From NCBI GenBank assembly GCA_016800925.1, contig JABCPU010000212.1:52913-116912 (forward strand): a stretch of 64,000 nucleotides of DNA, in the 5' to 3' direction. Position 1 is the stretch's first letter; the number at the start of each line of letters is the position of its first letter. The DNA is from Suillus spraguei. Its lineage: Eukaryota; Basidiomycota; Agaricomycetes; Boletales; Suillaceae. The notes under the pieces are model-generated. The model was not told the origin of the DNA. It ran no database searches and saw only the letters and a program-made list of their open reading frames with translations. Position numbers and translations under genes: made by a program. This document shows positions 45,546 through 55,752 of the stretch, in pieces.

Positions 45546-48500
45546 ATGAACGTTCGACCTGGTGACATGCTTCGACCACCACAGAGCATGCAACTCTCCA
45601 TGAATCCCCCTCCTCACTTTCAGCAACAGCCGCCACAGCAGCAGCAGCCTCCTCCGAATCACGTTTCGGGGATGCCAAATAACTCAATGAACTTACTCAC
45701 AGCCAGTCCACAATCCCAAAACGGCGTGTACGCAAACCATGACCTGCAGATGCGTCGTCAGCAGCAGTTACAGCAGCAGCAGCGTCATTATCATCATCAA
45801 CAACAACAGCAACAGCAGCAGCAGCAGGCACAGAATGTTCAGATGAACACCGCAGCAGTAGCTTCACAAGCTAATTCTCATATCCCTCAACACGCTCTTC
45901 AATCAATTGGTTTTCCGGGTAACATGATGCCTCAAGCTGGAAACAATCTTGGACAGGTCAGAAGAGTCCCCTCTCATCCACAGGCGCTCAATCAAGTCAA
46001 TCACGTCCAAGCAATTCATCCTGGTCAGCCAAATATGCCTGGCATACCTCCAATGAATCCACAAAATAATATGCCTTCTCATTTACGTCAACAACCCGCT
46101 CAACCAATGTTGTCTCGTATCCCTGGCTCAATCCCTGGCTCGATGTCACCAGAGTTGTCTATCACTCTAAATCGCTCTCAAGGTCAAAATCAAATGCGAA
46201 CTCAATCATCCCAACCCCAGTTGATGAACAGTCTATCACAACCCACTCTTCCTCAAGCCGGAACTCCCACAACGATGCCACCAAATGGTTTTCCATCCCA
46301 CTCGCATCATCCAATCACTTCTTCTTCCCCTCGTCCTACAGGTCCTCCCCAAGGTCATGCCACTAATATGATCATGGGTGCACCAGGTCCTTCACAACCC
46401 CCCGGTGCCCGTTCAATAAACCCTGGTGATGGAGTATTTATGGGTATGCAGAATCCCCAATTCAACTCTAGCTTTACTCCCGGAGGTAATCGAATACCGT
46501 CCACCAACCCTTCCTTCACCAGTTTTGTGCCCTCATCCACCCAGGGTGACATGGAAATGCAGCAGAATATGACAGATGGCATATCTAATGCAGGCAATCG
46601 TCCTGGATTCCTCACTCCTGCTCAGCAGTTTGAGCCCACCGATAACAGTTTTGGCGCTAATTTTAACATGCCGACTCAAGTAAACGTCCCCCCTCGTCCC
46701 CCATCTCATCCTACGTCCGGTTCACATCCTTCCATACCACCTCGACAACCTTTACCTCCTCACCAACATTCTCCGCACCAGCCCGATCCTATGGCAGGTC
46801 ATGCACAACCTCCTCCAAGACCCCAGTCTCAGCCACAGGGGCCCTCTGTTAGGCCACCATCACAAGCTGGGCCATCGCAAACACCTCGAGCCTCGCATCC
46901 CCAGCTTCCCCCCTCATCCTCTAGTGGTCTCCTTCCTCCTACACGTATGCCCCCCATCACACAGGCACAGACGTCGCCGCATCAACAGCGGCAGGCAACT
47001 CCAGGGCAGCAGCCAATAGCTCCACGGCCACCACAGCCTTCGACGAGTGCTGCTACTGCACTTCCTGTTACGACCGCGTCGTCCTCGGAGTCAACGGTTC
47101 CGCCTCCCATTCGCGCCTCCCCTGTGTAAGTGTTATTCAGATTACTTATCTTGGTTCTACTTATGTTCTCTCAAAGGGTGGCGATGCCTGTTGGTCTTGG
47201 ACAGGGTCTTGTTCGATTGCTCCAGTTCAGCGGAGTCCTTTCAACCGAAAACCCCACTGTACGTCATCTCATATTAATATCATTCCTCAATCATGAATCC
47301 TCGGTAGAAACATCAGCTATCACACTGGGAAACTGTTGTGAAAGACTACTTCACTCCGAAGGCCATAATGAAATTTACCTTATGGAAAGATAACCAGCGG
47401 AATGAAGCAAAGCCTTTCGGTCAGTCGTAAATTTTTCAAATCTAAGCTTTACTCATCCGTTCCGGCATCAGAGATCGGCGTCCCCATACTGCCTCGGTTT
47501 TTTCTAGTCACCACCCAATCTGGCGTCAAATCTATGACGCTCTCACTAGACGGTGCCCGAGAACGGCTACTCTCACAACACCACGCGGTAGTTGAGTGTG
47601 TTACGGCTGTTTGGACATACCGATACACCAACGGGTACACAGTCACACTTCGGGGCCCGCTCACAGTCCACGTTCTCCTCATTCCTCACCCAAACACTGC
47701 CCCCTCTCAAACACCGCCATATTCCCTCAAATTTGACCACCTCCAATTCGATGCAAATCATCACGAAAAGTTCATTGCCTTGGACTCAGTGATGGGCCAT
47801 AGGCAATCGGAGTCACCGAAAACGCCACGTGTGAGGACGGCACCGACGCCAAGTCCGAACGGGACGGTGATGCATAGGATGGATGACGAGAGGATATGGG
47901 AAGAACCCAGAGTTATGATCGATCATGCGTCGATACCGGGAGAACCTGTGAATGCATTTGGGATCCCGCAAGCTACAATGCGATGTCTAGAGGTACGTAC
48001 TTTTTAGCTCCGCATTTCTCTTTACTGAATGCGAGGCGCGGTAGTTGGCAGAAAGTGTCAGTCAGATGACCGATCTAATCGCATTTGCGAATGAAACAAA
48101 GCTGGGACCAATGGGTAATGTTTACTTGTTAATACTCTTAGTGAACAGTTACTGACTTGCTGGAACGGTTAGACGCTCTTGCAAAGCTAGCGGACAAGCT
48201 ACGAGAAGGATCTCAAGGGGGTCCTTATATGGGCATGCCTGGGCACTTTCTCCCCTTTCAAACCATGAATGGGCTCTCAACGCCGCCGGTGACATTGTAT
48301 CACAGTGTGTCTTCATCACCGTCAGTATCGCATCCTGGGCCCTCTGCGCACTCCCCAAAAAACCTCCCTCCTTCGGCTGACAACTCACAAAAGCAGACCA
48401 GACCCCCAACTGCATCTGGCACCGCGCCTCCAAACTCCTCAAATCCAGCCAATGCACCCACACCTTCCCAATCTGGCATGACAACGCCTTCAATGACCTC

Positions 48501-48597
48501 GGCTACCCTCAAACGCAAGCCCAATGACACCAATTCGCCTTCTCAATCAAATGCCGAACCTTCAAAAAAGACGCGAAAGTTGACCCAGAGACGGTAG
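45546..48597 (+). CDS. LIM-domain-binding protein (LDB/SEUSS-like transcriptional co-regulator)
   Basis: The first ATG in frame with good context is 45546 (MNVRPGDMLRPPQSMQLSMN); the frame is open further upstream without an ATG. The N-terminal ~520 residues are Gln/Pro/Ser-rich with polyglutamine runs. After introns comes the conserved LIM_bind domain: LVRLLQFSGVLS, KDYFTPKAIMKFTLWKDNQR, IGVPILPRFFLVTTQSGVKS, ARERLLSQHHAVVECVTAVW, RYTNGYTVTLRGPLTVHVLL, LKFDHLQFDANHHEKFIALD, then IPQATMRCLELAESVSQMTD. The tail is Ser/Pro-rich and ends in a basic stretch KRKPNDTNSPSQS ... KKTRKLTQRR, a likely nuclear signal. LDB proteins dimerise and bridge transcription factors; fungal members control adhesion, filamentation or development. 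About 940 residues are expected. Confidence 0.9.
45756..45835 (+). repeat. CAG/CAA polyglutamine tract in the LIM-binding gene
   Basis: Mixed cag and caa codons encode Q-runs interrupted by RHYHH (cgtcagcagcagttacagca and caacaacaacagcaacagca). Copy number here is likely to vary among strains. A shorter glutamine run lies near 45620-45650. Confidence 0.85.
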
Positions 48598-48974
48598 CAG
48601 ATGATTTATATATTCAGGATTTCTTTTGTTGCTTCGTCGTCGATCGATCTGAGCGATCATATTTTTTGTCGCATTGCATGATGCTGAATATACCAGCTTC
48701 GATATCGACATAGTATTCTATCTTTGCTAGGGATGCCACGCTCATTGTCAAGTAGAATTGCTTTACATACATCTGTTTTTATTTATAGCTTTTTTCTGTA
48801 TCATCACACAGCGTGTTCAAATTCTTTTGATATCTGAGTTCTTGGGGTATCTGACTTAATAGACTGTCACTAAGTGCCCTCGTATTGGATATCAAAAAAA
48901 TGTTAGTCCACAAAACGTGCTCAATGCTGTATATTATGCAACCACCCATCTCTCTAAACTCCTCCCCATCTGCA
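48598..48974. other. Intergenic 3' region between two convergent genes
   Basis: The LIM-binding gene (plus) and the PNUTS-like gene (minus) converge here. No coding sequence was seen. The stretch is AT-rich and probably holds both 3' untranslated regions. Confidence 0.6.
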
Positions 48975-51900
48975 TCACGAATAAATAGGTTCATGGCTAA
49001 AATCGCACTGATCGCCATATCTGCACCTGTGATTACGTTGAATCAGTTTTAGTCCCACGACCCAGAATTTGGTATGTTTGATGCTCGCCTTCCTTCTGCA
49101 AAGAAACTGCATGGTTTTCGTTTACTACTTCTATACGACCCATCCTCTCCCCGTCCCCGACCACGTCCCCGACCGCGAAACTGACCCCTATCTGCTGCCC
49201 ATCGCCCGCGAGCACCGCCGTTGTCAGCATATCCTCGACCATAATCACCGCTGGCGGCATTCGGATTCCAATTCTGATCTGCGCCTCCAAATTGGGCTTG
49301 TACACCGCCTCCAGGCGGCTGCTGGCTGAACAGTGCTTGGGCCTGCTGCATCAATTCTTGCACCTGTTCTGGGGCAATAGGCAATTGTGAAAGCAGTGCG
49401 GGATCAAACCCAAATGATTGAATCCCCGCACTGCTGGGCGCACTCATCGAATCAAAACCTCCCGATAATTGACCTACGAGATCAGCGACAGATGCAGCAC
49501 TGGGCTGAGGCAAGTCGGTTTCTCTCCAGAAGAAATTATCGCACTCTGACCCCACCGTCATAATCTTCACATCCACATCTATCTCGTCATCACCAATGGT
49601 TGTCGTGGGCTCGCCAGGACTGTCAGGTATTTGCGCTTGCGACATATATAGTGCACCCAAAGCTGTTTGCTCACGCTCCTCCTGAGTTGTCTTTTCTGCA
49701 CTATTCTGTCCGCGTTGGGCCGCTTCAAGATCGAATTCGAGAGCTATAGATTATGTTCATTAATTGGTGGCGACTCATGATAGGATGATAATTTGCTTAC
49801 TTATCGGATCCGTCCAATCAATAACTTCCTCGAATAAGGGAGCGTGTAAAGCAGCACCCTCACCCCGATCCAGATCGCGCAAACTGTGAGTAGTATGAAC
49901 GCCCTATGTGAACAAAATACACAAAGGTATTCATGACATCAATATAAGTACTGTACGCCAACATAAAAAACGAGAGTAGAATGCTGACATCAACAGGGTC
50001 ATCGTCGTACACAGCTCGTTCTATCAGCCGGATCGATTCTAGTTGACCATCAGGAGCCCAAGTCACAGACTTTCTCTTTGATCTTCCAGAAGTCACCAGG
50101 GGCGGTGTGATCGATGTCGAAGCTGGTGGCGGTGTGGGCGTTACTGGAGAGTCCCTGCGCCCTTTACCCATCGACTTCAATGCCTCCTGGAACGGATCGA
50201 CCGATGATGGTTGCGCAACATTAAGATCCGCTTCCTTTCTGATAGGAACCGGGGCTTTCTTGAAACTTGGTAACTTGGCTTTCGGTTTCGGCGCAGAAAA
50301 GAATGAGGAATCAGAACGAGCATCTTTGACGGCGGTACCAGGTTTCATCTCTTTCTTCACCACTGTCGGCTTTGACGCGGAGGCAGTAGGTGCTACGGCA
50401 ACCCTTTTCGCAGGTGGTGGCGCTTTCGCTGATGGCTGTTCGACAGGCTTTCTCTTTTTGAGCTTTGAGTCTACAAGGCATGGACTGATGAGCGCTTGTT
50501 TATCGGTGCAGCGAACTGACGTGACCTACCCTCAGTTTGAGTATTTTCTGCCTGCTTTTGGGCAGTTTCGACCAATAGTCGCCATCTCCGTTCCAAGTTC
50601 GATGCCATGTCCTTGATCGCTGCACATTTGGGTAACACAGAAATCAAACAGAAGTTAGATACATGTAATTTTCGTTGGCTCAAGCAAGTAGTAATAATAC
50701 GACAGACACGCAAACTTTGGTTGCAAGGCCGAGATCGTGCACGGTTCGCGGAATCTCTCACGGAGACCGCGTGAGTGGATGTTGTGAAACCAAACGCTCA
50801 CCTGGAGCTGGAGGCTCCTTGACTAACTTGACGATAATCTTCCCTAACTTCGACGACTTGAGTAACTCGACTGACAACGGTAACCTGTCAATGATCTTTG
50901 CACAGTATCAGAGGCGACTTGTAATCTCAAATATGCGTAACATACGTGAAGTAACGGCATTACTGTGTCAACCAACGGTGTGTCAGACTTGGCCGTGGCA
51001 GCAGCTTTTAGCCATTCCCGAGTAATGTCCATAGCAGTGTTATTTTCGGACCACGCCCGGAAAAAATGATTGGCGGCATTATCGCGGATCTTGGTGAGGA
51101 TTTCCATTCGCAGGGCAGGTTCAACCTCCTCAGAACCAAAGTCGTCGATGAGATTGACAAGGTTGTTGATCGCACGTGCACCACTAAATGCGTTGGGCTG
51201 TAAAAGAGGTTTGAGGTCAGTGACAAAACTATCCTTTCGAGCCTGGATGTTTATCGTCGGTGGTTGTGCGGGAGCAGCAGTGGAGGTCGTTGTGGTTGCC
51301 GTAGAAGTTGAAGGTGTAGATGGCGATTGCGCATAGAAGGAAGACAGTTGTCCCATCATTGTAGAAGTAGGCGAATGAAGAACATGGGGCGAAAGAGTGC
51401 CTTGAGACTGTGATGTGGGTTGATGCTGAGTTAAATGCGAGGAATAAAAATGTGCAGGAAGAACATAGGCAGGATTAATCGATAAAGTAGGATGCTGATA
51501 TTGATATGGATGTCGGGGTTGGGATTGAGGAGTGGGTTGAGCTACATGAGTTGGAGACTGCGTATATTGTCGGGGTGGTTCCGATCCGGATCCGTTCATA
51601 GTTGTCAATGCGGGACTGCAACAAGTGTGTGAGCAAAATGACTACAGGAAGTAGGTAGAACGCACTCGATCATCATCGGTTGCTGGTTCTGCGCGGGAGT
51701 CGATTGATGCTGAGAAGCGGTCTGTTGAGAGGAGGTCGTAGAAGTTGCACCATTGAGTGTGGAGTAATTCGACAACGGTAGATGAGTTTGCGGGTTTGTC
51801 CATGACATTGAACCATAAGGAACGGCATTATAAGGACCAGGAACTGAAGATAAGTAGAATGGATTGAATGGACCGCCATAATACGCAGGTGGCTGAGAGA

Positions 51901-52192
51901 TCGATGAAGACGTTGAAGGTCCTATTACAAGAGATGACCATTATTTTAACATTTTTTTAATACGATGGCGCTCAACAGCGTGTTTGGAGCACGGGCGCTT
52001 ATGAATAAGATGCTTACCCGCGAGGTCGCCTATTGTATAGTCGCTCAAATCGAGACTTGGCGGCTGCGCAGTTGTTCCAGGAGGACCTCCTGCTCCATTT
52101 GTGGGGGACGACTGTTCTTTCCAGTCGTCGGTGGATGGAGAGCCTCCAGTTAAATTCTGCGTCCAGTTTTGCGCATTCGAATACAAATCCAT
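48975..52192 (-). CDS. PNUTS-like protein phosphatase 1 regulator (PPP1R10 type): TFIIS-N domain, PP1 motif, CCCH finger
   Basis: The start is MDLYSNAQNWTQNLTGGSPS at 52192. The N-terminal part is rich in Pro, Gln, Ser and Thr. A helical segment follows (RKDSFVTDLKPLLQPNAFSG, NNLVNLIDDFGSEEVEPALR) and leads to a TFIIS N-terminal-like domain (LLKSSKLGKIIVKLVKEPPA, MASNLERRWRLLVETAQKQA). After a basic Ala/Pro/Lys-rich linker comes GRSKRKSVTWAPDGQLESIR: KSVTW fits the RVxF-type PP1-binding motif and sits where PNUTS has it. The C-terminus has RG repeats (RGRGRGRGRG) and a CCCH zinc finger, C-x7-C-x5-C-x3-H, formed by RKPCSFFAEGR joined across a GC-AG intron to CRYGDQCDFSHEPIYS and TGA. In animals PNUTS tethers PP1 to chromatin and to RNA polymerase II termination. 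A similar role is inferred here. The gene is divergent from the HMG-box gene. Confidence 0.87.
49027..49088 (-). other. GC-AG intron completing the CCCH zinc finger
   Basis: On the minus strand the exon ends ...gcagaaggaag, the intron begins gcgagc and ends cacag, and the next exon begins gtgcagatatggc. The join keeps the frame and supplies the second to fourth zinc ligands. Without splicing, the frame ends 14 codons later with no zinc ligands. There is no GT donor that gives the same join. Confidence 0.82.
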
Positions 52193-52839
52193 AAGGACTG
52201 TTTTCTTCTTTTTCTGCTGCTTCGGTTCTCAAGCGTTATTGGGGCAACACTAAACGGCTTATTTCTGTGCAACGAGACGCAGGAAAAGCAGGAAAGAAAT
52301 GTAGACGTTATACAAGCCTTCTATCACCTTTTTTTTTGCAGTGCGTTCTACGGCTCAAACTGCCTGAGAGACCTGGCTCAGTTGAGGGTGCGAGTGTCAA
52401 CTTCGTCGCCACTGCAAAACTAACCCACATGATCTTCTTTTTTTCGATCTCCGATTGAATAATGAAACTCGGCGACTCGGCAGAAGTAACCTTGTTCATT
52501 AACACCTATGCAGTTCTTAAATATACATAAGGAAAACTACGACGGCCTTCTATTACACGTGTAAGTCCAACAAGACGGTCTAATATGATAAGGAATGGTA
52601 ATCAAAAATCTTGCCTATCATTAGACCACGGCTCGCTATCCGAGCTATGACCAGTCTTTACATAGGTTTGCGCTTAACTTTACTTGATTTCCTATTAGTT
52701 GCAATTGTTTCATTAGGAACCCTAATAGCTGTCAACAAACAATAGTTTATAATTGCTTACAAGCGTCAACAAACTTGTTGATTTTTCACATTTGAATCCT
52801 TTCCTTGTCTTTTCTTACTACTCTCCTTTTCTAATAATC
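52193..52839. promoter_or_regulatory. Divergent promoter region between PNUTS-like and HMG-box genes
   Basis: The 647 bp between two outward-facing start codons hold no coding sequence. A long pyrimidine-rich leader (tttccttgtcttttcttact) directly precedes the HMG-box ATG, as is common for highly expressed fungal genes. No clear TATA box. Confidence 0.5.
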
Positions 52840-53874
52840 ATGCCACCTAAAGAGCCAAAAGAAGAACTTGACCTTGATGAGAAGAAGGCTCAGGTCCGTA
52901 TCCTCTAATACATCTTCTAATCATCGCGTCTGGCTCACTCTCGACGCGTTCTCCTATTTAGCTTGCGATCAAGTTCAACAATGCCGCGCGTCAGTTTAGT
53001 GCCCTTGCTGAAGTGCTTTCCAAGGCCGTCACCGAAGTACCCATCGATGAAACGACTGTTAACAGTCTCACTGAACTGGTGAACGCGGCAATCGCGAAAC
53101 CGTCGCGCAAGCGCAAGCTTGTCGCGCTTGAGATCGGCGAGGATGGTCTCCCCAGAAAGAGGAAGCGCGAAAAGAAAACCAAAGATCCCAATGCACCAAA
53201 GGGTCCTGCCTCCGCTTACATTCTTTTCCAAAATGATATTCGTTCCGCGTACAAGAAAGAACATCCAGACATGTCTAATAAGGAGCTGCTAAGACTCATC
53301 GGTGACCAGTGGAAGGCGTTGTCTGAAGACAAGAAAGACGTACGTGCCTGTCAAGCGTATGTACATGATCGTTGCTCATCTGTACCATCAGTTCTACCGC
53401 GATCAGCATGGCACGGCTAAGAAGAAACACGAAGTTGACCTTGCTGCCTATAATGCCCAAAATCCCGACCACGTTCCTGCAGAAGCCAAGAACGGCGAGA
53501 AGAAAAAGAAAAAGAAGGAAGAGGAGTCAGAACATCCTGCAACGAAAGAGGTTGCGAAGGCTGCTCCCAAGACTACCAAGAAGGCCGCTGTTCCCGTACG
53601 GTCTTTCGTGCCAGTTGTGATCTCCGCTGACGTTGCTGATTAGAAGGCTGGTAAGGTGGTTCCAAAATCTAAAGAGGTGGTTGAAAGTTCGGGATCTGAG
53701 GTAGATACGTCGGAAGTCGAGGCCTCAGATGCGGAGTCGTCAGATGATGAACCGGCCGCGAAAGTCAAAGCCAAAGCAACCATAGATGAAGACTCTGAGT
53801 CAGAATCTGAAGTTGATACCTCTTCCTCGGAAGAGGTTCCTCCTCCGCCTCCCGCAAAGAAGTCCAGAAAATGA
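52840..53874 (+). CDS. HMG-box chromatin protein (NHP6/HMGB-like)
   Basis: The start is MPPKEPKEELDLDEKKAQ at 52840. Intron 1 (gtccgt..tttag) is followed by LAIKFNNAARQFSALAEVLS, VNSLTELVNAAIAKPSRKRK and the HMG box DPNAPKGPASAYILFQNDIR ... KKEHPDMSNKELLRLIGDQW. Intron 2 (gtacgt..catcag) lies inside the box and continues FYRDQHGTAKKKHEVDLAAY. Intron 3 (gtacgg..gattag) leads to an acidic Ser-rich tail (VDTSEVEASDAESSDDEPAA) and the end PPPPPAKKSRK. About 280 residues. The single box, lysine-rich flanks and acidic tail suggest a non-sequence-specific DNA-bending chromatin protein. The N-terminal helical part is longer than in yeast Nhp6. Confidence 0.9.
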
Positions 53875-54138
53875 TGCCAAGAGTTCCCCTCTGAATCGGT
53901 TCTACGTTGGTTATCTTCTTCGTATGATACATATACTCTACTATTTTCATCGTCAGCAAGCATACTATGGCTATTGATTCTTTTGAATACTACATACTAT
54001 TCTTCGATGACCCTCTTTTCAAGCTATTGGTCGGATGTACTTAGCATCCATGTAGGGCTTACGTATACTGCTATAAACACAGCAATCCTGTGTCTAGTCA
54101 CCGTCACCCATTATGTGTGACCTGCCAGCGGCTGACCA

Positions 54139-54147
54139 CTATATAAA
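54139..54147 (+). promoter_or_regulatory. TATA box of the WW-domain gene
   Basis: ctatataaac lies about 60 bp upstream of the ATG at 54201, with a short pyrimidine-rich leader (tcttcttcgtttcaactttc) between them. Confidence 0.6.
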
Positions 54148-54200
54148 CAGCAACCCGCAATCCTGCCAACGGTATCTTCTTCGTTTCAACTTTCCTCACG

Positions 54201-55079
54201 ATGTCCTATCCTCCCCCGAATCCTGATTCAAGGCCTCTTCCGAGAGGCTGGGTCGCACAATATAACTGGGAGTATGTCTTTCACAATCTGATAATCGGTT
54301 GCAAAGCTCCTGATCATCGTAATCTACAGTTACAAATCATGGTATGTATCACATTCACGCCAGGCATCTTGAGAGCTCCTTGTCGATATATGATTATCCG
54401 CAATGCAGGTTTTATGTGAATGAGATGGAACAACCTCCTCGATCATCTTGGGAACATCCGCTAGGCCCGCCCCAATACGCACCTCCCCCTCCCAATCGTG
54501 ACTTCAACCGGTCGCCTTACCAAGACAACTACAACCAGGCACCCGGTTCAGGTTATGCGCCATCTTACGGTGGCTACGGAGGTGGTGGGTATGGTGGTAA
54601 TGCACCTCCCAGTGGGTATGGCGGTTACCAGAACGCCCCACCTGCAGGAGACAGAGGTAAGAGCCTGTGATTCACATGCGTTAAATCGTAGATATCAAAC
54701 TATTTTGCCAGGCTTCTTTGGCAGGACATCTTCTCAGCCCCAGCAGCCTGTTTATGCGCAGCAGGCCGCTCCTCGGAAGAGCGGACCGGGGATGGGCACT
54801 GCTCTGCTGGCCGGTAAGTTTTGGTCTGTTGTGCGATGCTGAAAATATTAATGCCCGGATCAGGCGGTGCAGGATTAGTTGGCGGTGCTCTCCTCATGGA
54901 TGCCTTCGAGGACCACGAAGACAAAGTAGAAGATCGGGCCTACGACCAAGGTAGGTCTCTCTGCTAGTGCCTAGGACATGACTAAACATCCAGCCGCAGG
55001 ATACGACAATGGTTACGACAATGGATATGACAATGGCGACAATTGCGGTGATTTTGGAGGAGGAGGAGGAGACTGGTAA
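54201..55079 (+). CDS. WW-domain protein with glycine-zipper segment and Gly-Tyr-Asp-rich tail
   Basis: Exon 1 (54201-54271) encodes MSYPPPNPDSRPLPRGWVAQ. A 12-nt microexon at 54330-54341 and the next exon complete the WW domain: AQYNWDYKSWFYVNEMEQPP, then RSSWEHP, with both signature tryptophans and the PPRSSW end. A Pro/Gly/Tyr-rich linker (PSYGGYGGGGYGGNAPPSGY) follows. Two more introns separate FFGRTSSQPQQPVYAQQA, the hydrophobic Gly-rich segment GPGMGTALLAGG / AGLVGGALLMDAFED, and the tail GYDNGYDNGYDNGDNCGDFG ending GGGGGDW with TAA near 55079. The Gly-zipper segment may insert into membranes or drive oligomerisation (inference). WW domains bind Pro-rich ligands; the Pro-rich protein encoded next door is a conceivable partner but this is untested. 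Confidence 0.87.
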
Positions 55080-55752
55080 ACGATATGCTTTGTTGGATAA
55101 CGCGAATGCATGATGTAGGCTCTTTGCGCCTAGTATGGTGGACTCGTCTCTGTGTATTGAAGTTTGAATTTGTGCAATAGAAATGCCTTGTGGCGCTTCA
55201 TCGTACAGGTTATATGTGATCGTCATATACTTCCATTCCGCTCTAGGAGACTGTCGGACATGACCGGAGTTTGGTACCTAAAATCGGAATTACATAATAG
55301 AGTTACTCCTGCTCAAGTTCAACGAGAAATTCTGCTTGAATATATTCTGAACACGCCATGCTGGCATCGGTGGCTTGGTCATGTCGTAATTTTCAGAGGT
55401 GGCCGTAGCTACTCTATCATTCCATGCTAACGCTGGTGATCATTACTGCAAGAGAATTTCAGATACCGGTACGAGAATCAATCAACCCATTCCACATGTT
55501 GACAACGTTGTTGATCTATCAGGTCATCAATCAGTCACAGCCTTGATAGGCACTGACATCTTTGACAGACGAGCTTTATATACCGCTATATTCGTGGGTA
55601 CCTGGATGTACCTTGCAATGTCCTCATAATATAGTACAATCACTTTCTTCTCTGCGTGATTCTGCAGTCTCAATCGCTTCCCACTAATGAGTTTTTATAT
55701 GGGTGTAGTGCCCGCAGACGGGCCCTCTGCACAGACTGGCTTAATCTGGTGA
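55080..55752. other. Intergenic region upstream of the Pro/Ser-rich gene
   Basis: No gene recognised. Near 55687 there is an ATG (MSFYMGVVPADGPSAQTGLI) followed by a gtgagt donor at about 55750, which may be the true first exon of the next gene. A simple join to the downstream frame would need a 26-nt intron, too short to be likely. Confidence 0.4.
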
